NCBI RefSeq assembly: GCF_000308415.1
Contig: NZ_BAFS01000070.1
Location: 22,193-86,192 of the forward strand
Length of the DNA: 64,000 nt
From: Nocardia asiatica NBRC 100129
GTDB taxonomy: Bacteria; Actinomycetota; Actinomycetes; Mycobacteriales; Mycobacteriaceae
Reading direction: 5' to 3'
Position numbers and translations under genes: made by a program. A model generated the notes under the pieces. That model was not told the origin of the DNA. It made no database searches and saw only the letters and a program-made list of their open reading frames with translations. Of the stretch, positions 1 through 8,190 are shown piece by piece; position 1 is the stretch's first letter, and each line of letters opens with the position of its first letter.

Positions 1-501
1 CCATTCGACGAACCCCGACTCCACGCGGACGCCCGCGCGCAGGACGAGGTACTGGTGCAGGGCCGTGCCCGAGAGCCGGTCCGGGGCGGGGAAGTCGCGT
101 TTCTCGATGTGCCGGAACAGCTCGAGCCGCTGCGCGTGCTGATCGCGGTGGCGGGCCACCTCGGCGCGCAGTGCGGTGATGTCGCCGTAGGCGGCGGCGC
201 GGATCTTCACCCCGAGCTCGTTGCGCGGGATGTCGGAGTCGCTCGGTTCGGCGATCCAGCGCGCGAGTTCGGCCCGCCCCGCCTCGCTCACCGAGTACAC
301 CTTCTTGTCCGGCCTGCCCTCCTGCGTCACCGTCTCGCCGTCGACCCAGCCGGACTCCTCCATGCGTTTGAGGACGCGGTAGATCTGCTGGTGGGTCGCG
401 CTCCAGAAGTACCCGATGGACTTGTCGAAGCGGCGCGCCAGCTCGTATCCCGATCCGGCGCGCTCCGACAGCGATACCAGCAGCGCATGCTCGAGGGCCA
501 T
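1..501 (-). CDS. PadR family transcriptional regulator (3' end outside window)
   Basis: The protein begins MALEHALLVSLSERAGSGYE and continues with a PadR winged helix (RRFDKSIGYFWSATHQQIYR, then RMEESGWVDGE and GRPDKKVYSVSEAGR) and a helical C-terminal domain, which are hallmarks of PadR repressors. It runs off the left edge, so the C-terminus is missing. The ATG at 501 lies 6 nt from a good -10 hexamer, so the mRNA is probably leaderless. It faces the MFS permease at 610, and a dyad between them suggests it represses that transporter and itself. The ligand is unknown. Confidence 0.88.
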   Translation of the reverse strand, partial: MALEHALLVSLSERAGSGYELARRFDKSIGYFWSATHQQIYRVLKRMEESGWVDGETVTQEGRPDKKVYSVSEAGRAELARWIAEPSDSDIPRNELGVKIRAAAYGDITALRAEVARHRDQHAQRLELFRHIEKRDFPAPDRLSGTALHQYLVLRAGVRVESGFVEW

Positions 502-507
502 GCGGTG

Positions 508-537
508 AGGATAGCCGTGACACCGGGTACTATGCAA
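508..537 (-). promoter_or_regulatory. Leaderless promoter of the padR gene
   Basis: On the minus strand TTGCAT (532-537) and TATCCT (508-513) are separated by 18 nt, and the ATG follows the -10 by only 6 nt, the usual geometry of a leaderless actinobacterial mRNA. The -35 lies inside the dyad at 531-548, consistent with autorepression. This is inferred from spacing alone. Confidence 0.5.
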
Positions 538-548
538 CTGGGTGCATA
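531..548. promoter_or_regulatory. Inverted repeat, probable PadR operator
   Basis: TATGCA and TGCATA form a perfect 6-bp dyad around a 6-nt centre in the padR/MFS intergenic region. The ATGC-N8-GCAT form resembles the ATGT-N8-ACAT sites bound by several PadR proteins. Confidence 0.5.
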
Positions 549-609
549 AGCATGGCATCCGATGCGGTTTCGGCCGGACCACCCCGGTTCCGCGCATTAA
601 GCTGCGCCC

Positions 610-1974
610 ATGACCGAGGTGAACCCCCGGGCGACGGTCGGGCAGGCTGCCGGGCGCGGGCAAGTGGTGGCGTGGGGTCTGTGGGACTGGGGGTCTTCGG
701 CATTCAACGCCGTGATCCTCACATTCGTGTTCTCGGTGTATCTCACCGACAAGGTCGGCGACGACCTGCCCGGCGGTGTCTCCGCCAGCGCCTGGCTGGG
801 CTGGTCGCTGGGCATCGCGGGATTGATCGTGGCCTTGACCGCGCCGATCAGCGGCCAGCGCTTCGACGCGTCGGCGAAACGCAAACGCTCCCTGGGGGTG
901 CTGACCGCGCTCACGGTCGCGGCGATGACTCTGATGTTCTTCGTGCACGACGACTATCGCGACCTGTGGCTCGGTCTGGTGCTGCTGGCCTTCGCGTCGG
1001 CCTGCTTCGAGCTGGCGAACGTGCCGTACAACGCGATGCTGCGGCAGGTGTCCACCCCGGCGACGGTGGGCCGGATCTCCGGATTCGGCTGGGCTATGGG
1101 CTATTTCGGCGGCATCGTGCTGCTGCTGATCTGCTACTTCGGTTTCATCGCCGGCGAGGGCGACAACCGCGGCCTGCTCGGCGTGCCCACCGACGACGGG
1201 ATCAATATCCGCCTGGTCGCCGTGCTGGCCGCCGTCTGGTTCGCCGCTTTCGCGTTGCCGGTGCTGTTCGCGGTGCCCGAATTGCCGCGCACCGGTGCCG
1301 ATCCCGGCGCGGCGAACGCGGGATTCCTCGGCTCGTACCGAGTGCTGTGGCGCGACCTGCGTGAACTGTGGCGCACCGACCGGCGCACGGTCGTCTTCCT
1401 GGTGGCCAGCGCCGTATTCCGGGACGGGCTGGCCGGGGTGTTCACCTTCGGGGCGGTGCTCGCCGTGCGCGTCTACGGCATAGCCGACTCCGACGTGCTG
1501 CTGTTCGGCATCGCGGCCAATGTGGTCGCGGCACTGGGCGCGATCCTCGCCGGACGTTTGGACGACCGGGTGGGGCCGAAGATCATCATCGTCTGGTCCT
1601 TGGCCGCCATGCTGGTGTGCGGCTCGGCGCTGCTCGTGGTGTCCGGCCCGCTGATGTTCTGGATCTTCGGCTTGCTGCTCACGGTTTTCGTCGGTCCCGC
1701 CCAAGCGGCGGCGCGCTCGTTCCTGGCCCGCCTCGCGCCGCCGGGGCGTGAGGGTCAGCTCTTCGGCTTGTACACGACCACCGGACGGGCGGTGTCCTTC
1801 CTCGCGCCGACGTCGTTCGCCCTGTTCGTCTGGCTGTTCGGCGCGGACCGCGCGGGCATCGCGGGTCTGCTGGTGGTGCTCGCGATGGGACTGGCGGTGC
1901 TGCTGCCGGTTCGTCCGCCGGATCCGGTCGCGGCGATCGACGGTGACGCCGAGCAGTCCCGATCCGCCGGGTGA
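610..1974 (+). CDS. MFS transporter, UMF1/Atg22-like
   Basis: A 454-residue polytopic membrane protein with about 12 hydrophobic segments. The N-terminal WGLWDWGSSAFNAVILTFVF stretch and the ELANVPYNAMLRQVSTPATV loop are typical of the UMF1 (Atg22-like) branch of the major facilitator superfamily. Members are presumed exporters of amino acids or small metabolites, and the substrate cannot be read from sequence. It stands alone, divergent from the PadR gene, whose operator-like dyad lies about 60 bp upstream, so PadR-controlled efflux is the likely setting. Confidence 0.85.
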   Translation: MTEVNPRATVGQAAGRGQVVAWGLWDWGSSAFNAVILTFVFSVYLTDKVGDDLPGGVSASAWLGWSLGIAGLIVALTAPISGQRFDASAKRKRSLGVLTALTVAAMTLMFFVHDDYRDLWLGLVLLAFASACFELANVPYNAMLRQVSTPATVGRISGFGWAMGYFGGIVLLLICYFGFIAGEGDNRGLLGVPTDDGINIRLVAVLAAVWFAAFALPVLFAVPELPRTGADPGAANAGFLGSYRVLWRDLRELWRTDRRTVVFLVASAVFRDGLAGVFTFGAVLAVRVYGIADSDVLLFGIAANVVAALGAILAGRLDDRVGPKIIIVWSLAAMLVCGSALLVVSGPLMFWIFGLLLTVFVGPAQAAARSFLARLAPPGREGQLFGLYTTTGRAVSFLAPTSFALFVWLFGADRAGIAGLLVVLAMGLAVLLPVRPPDPVAAIDGDAEQSRSAG

Positions 1975-2001
1975 GCTCGCGGCCGGTGGCCGGGCGCCGG
2001 G

Positions 2002-2622
2002 TCAGCGGCGCTTCGGCGGCCGCCAGCCGCCCATGCCGAGCGCGATCAACCGCATCTGCTGCACGGTGCGGTCGATGATCGCCTGCTCGTCGCGCGGAGT
2101 GGCCGACACGTAGGCGGCGATGCCGTCGGTCACCGTGGTGACCATCAGGTCGGCGGCGATCTCGAGGTCGCGCGGCGTCCAGGAGTCCAGTGCCCTGATC
2201 CGGGACAGATCGGCGACGAGCTCGCGCACGATCAATTGGATTTCCCGCGCGATGGCCGTGCGCAGCGCCGCGGACCCGCCATGACGCTCCCGCGTGAGAA
2301 AGCCGAACAGCTCCCGCTTCGGGCCCACCTGCGTGAACACGAAGCGCACGGTGTCCGACAGGCCGGCGTCGGCATTGCGCCGGACTTCGCGCAGCGCCAG
2401 CCGCAGCGCGGTGACGCCGTCGTCGACCAAGGTCGCGCCGAGGTCCTCCAGCGACGCGAAGTGCCGGTAGAACGCGGTCGGCACGATGCCCGCCGAACGG
2501 GCGATCTCGCGCAGGCTGAGCGCGGCGAATCCGCGGTCGGCAGCCAGCGCGAGGGTGCCGTCCAGGAGCGCCTGCCTGGTCCGCTCCTTGCGTTCGCCTC
2601 GGGTAGCTGCCTGCTCACTCAT
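2002..2622 (-). CDS. TetR family regulator of the desaturase operon
   Basis: A 206-residue TetR protein with the N-terminal HTH ALSLREIARSAGIVPTAFYR (about residues 35-55) and a helical ligand domain. I chose MSEQAATRGERKERT because the in-frame ATG codons at 2634 and 2649 have no better ribosome site. It is divergent from the reductase/desaturase pair, and a 9-bp dyad overlaps that operon's promoter. TetR proteins such as DesT and FabR control unsaturated fatty-acid genes in other bacteria, so sensing of acyl-CoA or fatty acid is inferred. Confidence 0.82.
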   Translation of the reverse strand: MSEQAATRGERKERTRQALLDGTLALAADRGFAALSLREIARSAGIVPTAFYRHFASLEDLGATLVDDGVTALRLALREVRRNADAGLSDTVRFVFTQVGPKRELFGFLTRERHGGSAALRTAIAREIQLIVRELVADLSRIRALDSWTPRDLEIAADLMVTTVTDGIAAYVSATPRDEQAIIDRTVQQMRLIALGMGGWRPPKRR

Positions 2623-2692
2623 CCCGGTGAGCATACATCCGTTCACCATTCGACCTATCCATAGATGTAGTTCGAGTCACACGTTTCGCCGG

Positions 2693-2733
2693 TTGACACT
2701 CAACCCCGGTCATCCTGCACACTAGTTGAGTGT
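2693..2733. promoter_or_regulatory. Promoter and dyad operator of the reductase-desaturase operon
   Basis: ACACTCAAC (2696-2704) and GTTGAGTGT (2725-2733) form a perfect 9-bp inverted repeat with a 20-nt centre. The left arm overlaps a TTGACA -35 box (2693-2698), and a plausible -10 lies between the arms. This is the expected place for the divergent TetR protein to block transcription. Confidence 0.55.
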
Positions 2734-2792
2734 ACAGACGTGCACTGAAATTAGGCGCACGTCGTCAGCCCGACAAGAGGCACGGAGAACTA

Positions 2793-3914
2793 ATGGTGGA
2801 TCTCATCAACCTGGTGCAGACCCTGACCTCGCCCCACCCGCTGGACCGCTACCTGGAACTGGTACGCCCCACCCTCACGGTGCGGGACATGCGGGCCGAA
2901 ATCACGGACGTGCGCCGCTGCGCGCCGGGTTCGGTGACGCTCACCCTGCGCCCGACCCGGCAGTGGACAGGCCATGTCGCCGGACAGTACGTCCAGATCG
3001 GCGTGGTGATCGACGGTGTACGCCACACGCGGTGCTATTCGCCGGTGAACCCGGAAAGCGGGCGGAATCGCCGAATCCAGCTGACCGTCAAAGCGCATCC
3101 CGACGGCCTGGTGTCGCAGTATCTCTACCGCAACGCCGCCCCCGGCATGGTGGTCGACCTGACACCCGCCGACGGCGTGTTCCGGCTGCCGCGCCCGCGA
3201 CCGGAGCGCGTGCTGCTGATCAGCGGCGGCAGCGGCATCACGCCGGTGCTGTCCATGCTGCGCACGCTCGCCGCGGAGGATCATCCGGGCGAGGTCGTGT
3301 TCCTGCACTACGCGAAGTCGCCGGCGCTGCTGCCGCACCGAGCCGAGCTGGACGCGATCGCGCGACAGCACCCCAACTTCCGCATCGAACTGCGGTATCC
3401 GCACGGCGCGCGGGAGGTGGCGCCGCGGGTCGATCCCGGCGCGCCGTGGGTGGACCTGGCCCCGGTCAAAGGCAGCGGATACTTCGACTACGACGAACTC
3501 GAGCGCGTCGCCCCCTGGTTCGCCGACGCGCAGACCTATGTCTGCGGCCCGCAGTCGCTGATGGACGCGGTGCGCACGATCTATCAAGCCGAGCAGCTGG
3601 AAGACCGGCTGCACACCGAGGAGTTCACGATCGCGCTCGCGCCGGCCGACGCCGCCGACGCGCACGGCACGGTGAACTTCTCGGCCAGCGGGGTGAGCGC
3701 GCCCAACGACGGCGCCACGCTGCTGGAACAGGCCGAGTCCGCCGGGCTGAGTCCCGAGTACGGCTGCCGCATGGGGATCTGCTTCTCCTGCACCGCGGTG
3801 CGCCGTTCCGGCTGCACGCGCAATCTGCGCACCGGCGAGACCGACAGCGATCCCGACCAGCCGATCCAGCTGTGCATCAGCGCGCCGGTCGGCGACGTCG
3901 ACATCGATATCTGA
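2793..3914 (+). CDS. Ferredoxin-type reductase, electron donor to the acyl desaturase
   Basis: A 373-residue flavoprotein: an FAD domain with the RCYSPVNP motif near residue 80, an NAD(P) domain with SGGSGITPVLSML, and a C-terminal plant-type [2Fe-2S] domain with CX4CX2C (CRMGICFSC) and a final Cys in QLCIS. This layout matches the Rv3230c-type reductase that passes electrons from NADPH to the membrane stearoyl-CoA desaturase DesA3. The ATG at 2793 follows GGAGAA. The desaturase starts 19 bp downstream in the same operon. Confidence 0.9.
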   Translation: MVDLINLVQTLTSPHPLDRYLELVRPTLTVRDMRAEITDVRRCAPGSVTLTLRPTRQWTGHVAGQYVQIGVVIDGVRHTRCYSPVNPESGRNRRIQLTVKAHPDGLVSQYLYRNAAPGMVVDLTPADGVFRLPRPRPERVLLISGGSGITPVLSMLRTLAAEDHPGEVVFLHYAKSPALLPHRAELDAIARQHPNFRIELRYPHGAREVAPRVDPGAPWVDLAPVKGSGYFDYDELERVAPWFADAQTYVCGPQSLMDAVRTIYQAEQLEDRLHTEEFTIALAPADAADAHGTVNFSASGVSAPNDGATLLEQAESAGLSPEYGCRMGICFSCTAVRRSGCTRNLRTGETDSDPDQPIQLCISAPVGDVDIDI

Positions 3915-3933
3915 TCACGAAGGGGAGCACATC

Positions 3934-5082
3934 ATGACCATCCTCACCGAAACCGACAACGGACCGCTGGTCCTGAGCCCGGACCAGATCGAGGAGCTCG
4001 GCCGCGAACTCGACGAGCTGCGCGCCGCGATCGTCGCCGACCTCGGCGAGCGCGACCGGGAATACCTGTACTCGATCATCAAGGCGCAGCGCGGCTTCGA
4101 GATCGCCGGGCGCGGCCTCATGTATCTCGGCTTCCTTCCGCCGTTCTGGCTGGCCGCGGTGGCGGCGCTGAGTGTGTCGAAGATTCTCGACAACATGGAG
4201 ATCGGCCACAACGTGATGCACGGCCAGTACGACTGGATGCGCGAGCCCGGCCTGAATTCCCGGGTGTTCGAGTGGGACACGGTCTGCCCGGCCGACCAGT
4301 GGAAGCACTCGCACAACTACCTGCACCACACCTACACCAACATCCACAACAAGGACCGCGACATCGGCTACTCCATCCTGCGGATGGACGAGGCCCAGGA
4401 GTGGAACGTGCTGCGGCTCGGGCAGCCGCTCTACGCGTTCGTGCTCATGATGCTGTTCGAGTGGGGCGTGATGGGTCACGACCTCGAGGTCGAGAACATC
4501 CTCGCGGGCAAGAAGAAGTGGCCCGAGGTCAAGCAGCTGATCCTCGGTCAGTGGCGCAAGGCGGGCAAGCAGGTGCTCAAGGATTACCTGGTGTTCCCGG
4601 CGCTCACCGGTCCGCTGTTCTTCCACACCCTCGCGGGGAACGTCACCGCCAACCTGGTGCGCAACGTGTGGGCCTTCGCCATCATCTTCTGCGGCCACTT
4701 CCCGACCGGCGTACAGACGTTCACCGAGGAGGAGACCGCGGACGAGACCCGCGGCGAGTGGTACATCCGGCAGATGCTCGGCTCGGCGAACATCACCGGA
4801 AGCAAACTGTTCCACATCATGTCCGGCAATTTGTCGCACCAGATCGAACACCACCTGTTTCCGGACCTGCCCGCCAGCCGTTATCCGGAGATGGCGCCGA
4901 CCGTGCGCGCACTGTGTGAAAAGTACGGTTTGCCGTACAACACCGGCCCGCTCGGTAAGCAGATCGGCTCGGTGTGGAAGAAAATCTTCAAGCTGGCCCT
5001 GCCGCCGAGCTGGGTCCGGAGCGAGCCGTCGCCCGGTGTTATCGTGATGCGTCAGCCGAAGGCGAGCGAAGCGGGCGTGTGA
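3934..5082 (+). CDS. desA3: Membrane acyl-CoA desaturase (DesA3-like)
   Basis: A 382-residue integral membrane diiron desaturase. Three histidine boxes are visible: GHNVMH near residue 90, HSHNYLHH near 125-132 and HQIEHH near 302-307. Hydrophobic segments follow the first box and precede the last. The family makes oleate from stearoyl-CoA (delta-9) using electrons from the reductase encoded just upstream. The symbol follows the mycobacterial pair Rv3230c/Rv3229c; regiochemistry is inferred from that pairing and not from the sequence. Confidence 0.88.
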   Translation: MTILTETDNGPLVLSPDQIEELGRELDELRAAIVADLGERDREYLYSIIKAQRGFEIAGRGLMYLGFLPPFWLAAVAALSVSKILDNMEIGHNVMHGQYDWMREPGLNSRVFEWDTVCPADQWKHSHNYLHHTYTNIHNKDRDIGYSILRMDEAQEWNVLRLGQPLYAFVLMMLFEWGVMGHDLEVENILAGKKKWPEVKQLILGQWRKAGKQVLKDYLVFPALTGPLFFHTLAGNVTANLVRNVWAFAIIFCGHFPTGVQTFTEEETADETRGEWYIRQMLGSANITGSKLFHIMSGNLSHQIEHHLFPDLPASRYPEMAPTVRALCEKYGLPYNTGPLGKQIGSVWKKIFKLALPPSWVRSEPSPGVIVMRQPKASEAGV

Positions 5083-5400
5083 ATGATCGGGAAATTCGAG
5101 AGCAACAAAGATCTCATTCAGGAATTGACGTCCTCCGGCGCCCGGCACGTCGGCAATATCGCCAACATCATCACCGGCACCGTCGCCGAGGTCACCAGGG
5201 AGATCGGTGAGTGGATCACCGACGCGATCGAGATGAACGAGGCGGCGGCCGCGGCGCGGCGGGACGCGGCGGCGCGGCAGGATCTCGATGGTGACCTCGG
5301 TGCGAAGACCGAGGCGCCGGTCACCGAGCCGCCGGTCGGCGAGCCGGAAGGGTTCCTCGACGCCGAGGTCGTCGAGCCCGGAGTCGACGAGCCGCGCTGA
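5083..5400 (+). CDS. Small conserved protein downstream of the desaturase
   Basis: A 105-residue protein beginning MIGKFESNKDLIQEL, with an amphipathic helical N-terminal half and an acidic Pro/Glu/Val-rich tail. The ATG follows the desaturase stop directly, so it is very probably translated with that gene. I recognise no domain. The helix and position suggest a peripheral accessory to the membrane desaturase, which is only a guess. Confidence 0.6.
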   Translation: MIGKFESNKDLIQELTSSGARHVGNIANIITGTVAEVTREIGEWITDAIEMNEAAAAARRDAAARQDLDGDLGAKTEAPVTEPPVGEPEGFLDAEVVEPGVDEPR

Positions 5401-5931
5401 TCACCACACCGGCAGCCTGCGCCGGTGGGCGACGACGTCGGCGATCAGATCCTGATAGCCGTCGATCAGCTCGGCCAGCCTGGTCCACTGCAGGTGGGCT
5501 TCACCGCCCGCCTGCATCGGATGCGGTCGAGTCGTGACCTCGTCGCCCAAAGTGTGTCGAGCCGCAACCCATTTCGCGGCGATTCGATCGATGACCGCCC
5601 CGAGCGTCTCGGTGTGCAGGGAGGCGCCCTCCCGGTGCTGCACGTTCGCGGCGACCCACGCGTCGATCCGGCCGATCCATTCGATCCGGCAGCCGTCGAT
5701 GTCCTCCACCTGCTGACTGCACTCCGCGATGTGCGTGCTGGAGGCCCCCGGCTCGTGTGCGCGCTCGAGCGCCCGCTGCCGCCGCTCGTGGCACTCGACG
5801 AGTTTCCGGGCGGCGTGCAGCACGCTGTGCCGGTGCTCGTCCTCGCCGGGTTCGCGGATCGCCCGAAGCAGGGCGGCGGGCGGTGGCAGCTCCTGGGCTC
5901 CGAAACCGCGCTGAGCGTATTCGGTGGGCAT
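5401..5931 (-). CDS. DUF4254-like protein
   Basis: A 176-residue, mostly helical protein. The pattern CRIEWIGRIDAWVAAN followed by SLHTETLGAVIDRIAAKW resembles DUF4254 proteins, which are numerous in Nocardia and have no settled function; some sit beside glycosyltransferase or cell-envelope genes. The start MPTEYAQRGFG at 5931 has GAGGTC upstream; the longer reading to 6054 adds a proline/arginine-rich stretch that does not look coding. It converges on the preceding gene with no intergenic gap. Confidence 0.62.
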   Translation of the reverse strand: MPTEYAQRGFGAQELPPPAALLRAIREPGEDEHRHSVLHAARKLVECHERRQRALERAHEPGASSTHIAECSQQVEDIDGCRIEWIGRIDAWVAANVQHREGASLHTETLGAVIDRIAAKWVAARHTLGDEVTTRPHPMQAGGEAHLQWTRLAELIDGYQDLIADVVAHRRRLPVW

Positions 5932-6320
5932 TGGCAGACCTCTGCGGCACGATGAATCCTGGGTACGCCAGGGCCGAGGGGGATTTCGGGGAGGAGCGCC
6001 CCTCGGCTCCGGCGCAGTCCCGCACTCGGACGCCATCCCACGGTCCATCAGCACGGCAGAGAAACCGGGAAATCCGCGACGATGCGAGAGAAGACGGTCC
6101 GAGATATCGGGACACTTTCAGGAAAGCGCGGTAGCGGAATCGGCGCAATACTCTGCCGTGCGAATCCGAAAGCTGCCGGGAAATCGTTATGTTCCGTTAC
6201 GGATCGGTCACCCCGGTCGCTCCTGCGCGGAGCACGCGCGCGAATTATCGAGCGCACGACGGGCAACCGATTCGATGCGACCGCTGCGCGCCGTCGCCCG
6301 ATCCGCTAACCTCGGTGTTC
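5932..6320. other. Intergenic region without a recognised gene
   Basis: About 390 bp upstream of both the DUF4254 gene (minus) and the small gene at 6321 (plus). It presumably holds both promoters. The open frames here are arginine/proline-rich and not convincing. Confidence 0.4.
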
Positions 6321-6641
6321 GTGCCCGCCTACGTGTCATCGCCGGAGTTGACATTCGGCTTCATGTTCGCGCTGGAAGATCCCGAGCGAATCGCGGAGGT
6401 CGTGCGCAATCTCATCGTCCGCAAAACCGTCTCCGTCTTCCGGCTCGCCCGGCTGTCCGACGACGACGGCCCGCCGGAGCGTTACGTGGTCAACTGGGCG
6501 GTCATCCCCCAGATTTCGATCACCACCGCCGCGCCGGACCCGGAGGAGTTGCGGGCCACCCGCACCATGCTGGTCAACGCGTTTCTCAGTGAGGACGGCG
6601 AGGTCAGCCTGTATTCGGCGCAGGCGAACGGACCGGCCTGA
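6321..6641 (+). CDS. Small conserved hypothetical protein
   Basis: A protein of about 106 residues containing FMFALEDPERIAEVVRNLIV and RYVVNWAVIPQISITTAAPD. The composition is that of a folded alpha/beta protein, but no known family is recognised. GTG codons at 6315 and 6321 and an ATG at 6363 are all possible starts; GTG 6321 keeps the conserved-looking VPAYVSSPELTFGF segment. It stands alone with long intergenic DNA on both sides. Confidence 0.5.
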   Translation: MPAYVSSPELTFGFMFALEDPERIAEVVRNLIVRKTVSVFRLARLSDDDGPPERYVVNWAVIPQISITTAAPDPEELRATRTMLVNAFLSEDGEVSLYSAQANGPA

Positions 6642-7216
6642 GCTGACCGGGCCTGGGCATGGTTCGGCTACGACCGGGGCCGTCGCGGCCAGGCGAGGGC
6701 GAACCGTTCCGTCCCCGTCGCGCTGCCGGGCCGGTGCGATGGTCCGCCTGCCGGGCGTGGTGCCTCGCCCGATGGCCGGGTTCGCGAGCGGGACGCCGGA
6801 TGGTGCCGCGACGGCCGTAACCGATCCGTTGTCCGGACGCGCGGTAGAGACGTTCAGGTGGCGCGGAAACGGTATCGCCGCACCGACTCTCCGCACATCG
6901 ACGATCGGCGGCGTGGTTCCGACAGGCGGATCGTAATCGGATCATCTCCGGGCTGGACGCGGACGGGGCTGGTCCCGGTACGGCGACCGACTGTTGCGGC
7001 ACAGAGTTTTTCGACCGCCCGGGTCAGCCGGGGATTTACGTTCAGCCCGACTGTGCCAGGTCCGGCCGCATGCTGGGTCTGGCTCGAAATCGGCTGCTCC
7101 GCACGGTGAATCGGGTTTGTCCCAGCTGCTCGCCGGCCACGCCTATTCGTTGGCATGTCGGTATCGGATGGTGCCGTTTCCGGTCGGCCGGATAAGCGAC
7201 AATCAAGACATTGAAC
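6642..7216. other. Gene-free region
   Basis: About 575 bp with no convincing coding frame; the open frames on both strands are arginine-rich shadows. I see no tRNA and no obvious terminator. It ends at the CRP/GlxR-like site and ribosome site of the DUF4389 gene. Confidence 0.4.
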
Positions 7217-7232
7217 TGTGGCTTGGGTCACA
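7217..7232. promoter_or_regulatory. CRP/GlxR-like dyad upstream of the DUF4389 gene
   Basis: TGTGGCTTGGGTCACA matches the CRP/GlxR consensus TGTGA-N6-TCACA at all but one base and ends 22 bp before the ATG at 7255. At this position a bound regulator would most likely repress. Inferred from consensus only. Confidence 0.42.
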
Positions 7233-7254
7233 GTAATCGTGAGGAGTGTCGATC

Positions 7255-7925
7255 ATGGAACTCGAGAAGTCCGTCGTGCCGCCCGACCCGATCCGCGTCC
7301 GGGGTGACCTGGACCCGGCGCTGTCGCGATGGATGTGGCTGGTGAAGTGGCTGCTGGCCATACCGCACTACGTCGTGTTGTTCTTCCTACACGTCGCGTA
7401 CGTGGTGCTCACGATCGTCGCCTTCTTCGCGATCCTGATCACCGGCAAGTATCCGCGGGGGCTGTTCGACTTCAACGTCGGCGTCATGCGCTGGGGGTGC
7501 GGGTGACCTTTTATGCGCTCTCGGTGCTCGGCACCGACAAGTACCCCCCGTTCAGCCTGCGGTCGGACGCGGACTACCCCGCCGACCTGGAGATCGACTA
7601 TCCGGAAACGCTGCACCGCGGGTTGGTGCTTGTGAAGTGGTGGTTGCTGGCCATTCCGCACTACCTGATCATCGGGGCGGTGGTGAGCGGCGGCATCATG
7701 GCCGGGGGCGGTGACGACTGGAGCGGCGCCTCCATCTCGTTGCTCAGCATCCTGCTGCTCGTCGCGCTGGTCGCGTTGCTGTTCACGGCGCGCTACCCCC
7801 AGGGCGTCTACGACTTCGTGATGGGTCTCAATCGCTGGATGATCCGTGTGCAGGCTTACGCCGGTCTGATGCGGGACGAATACCCGCCTTTCCGTCTCGA
7901 CCAGGGCGCCCGCGAGTCCGACTGA
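7255..7925 (+). pseudogene. DUF4389 membrane protein interrupted by a frameshift
   Basis: Two adjacent frames together give one DUF4389 protein. The first part (from ATG 7255, with GAGGAG upstream) contains SRWMWLVKWLLAIPHYVVLF and ends FDFNVGVMRWGCG-stop at 7506. The second resumes with VTFYALSVLGTDKYPPFSLR, repeats the LVKWWLLAIPHYLIIG motif and ends at 7925. Around 7490-7500 one G appears to be missing: GGGTGCGGGTG where GGGTGGCGGGTG would restore the frame. The two-fold repeat of transmembrane pair plus KYP/RYPxG motif is typical of the family. It may be a real mutation or a base-calling error in a G-run. Confidence 0.75.
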
Positions 7926-7947
7926 AGCCGGCTTCGACGACCGCGCC

Positions 7948-7978
7948 GAATCCGCCCGCCACGTCAGCGGGCGGATTC
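7948..7978. terminator. Bidirectional hairpin terminator
   Basis: A perfect 12-bp stem (7948-7959 with 7967-7978) around a 7-nt loop, between the convergent DUF4389 gene and the ABC remnant. It lacks a long U tract, as is common in actinobacteria. Confidence 0.6.
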
Positions 7979-8190
7979 GTAGATGCGCCGGACCACGTCC
8001 TCGATCTCGGGCTCTTCGATCGACAGGTTTCGGACTTCGGCGCGGTCGGACACGGCGGCCAGGTGAGCATCTCGAAGGTGGTGGACTTGCCCGCGCTGTT
8101 GGCGCCGATATAGCCGACAGCGGAGCCCCGCTCTATCCGGACGGTCATCCGGTCGACGGCGGTGAGCGTCTCCCGCCGCCTTCGCCAGCG
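7964..8190 (-). pseudogene. ABC transporter ATPase remnant
   Basis: The minus strand reads the start of an ABC-2 exporter ATPase (RRRRETLTAVDRMTVRIERG, then VGYIGANSAGKSTTFEMLT) and jumps after about 40 residues to a typical C-terminus of the same family (LSIEEPEIEDVVRRIYESAR) in another frame. The Q-loop, signature motif, Walker B and H-loop, around 200 residues, are gone. The Walker A itself is altered: GANSAGKST in place of GxNGAGKST. This is an internal deletion plus frameshift, and the gene cannot make a working ATPase. Confidence 0.72.
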
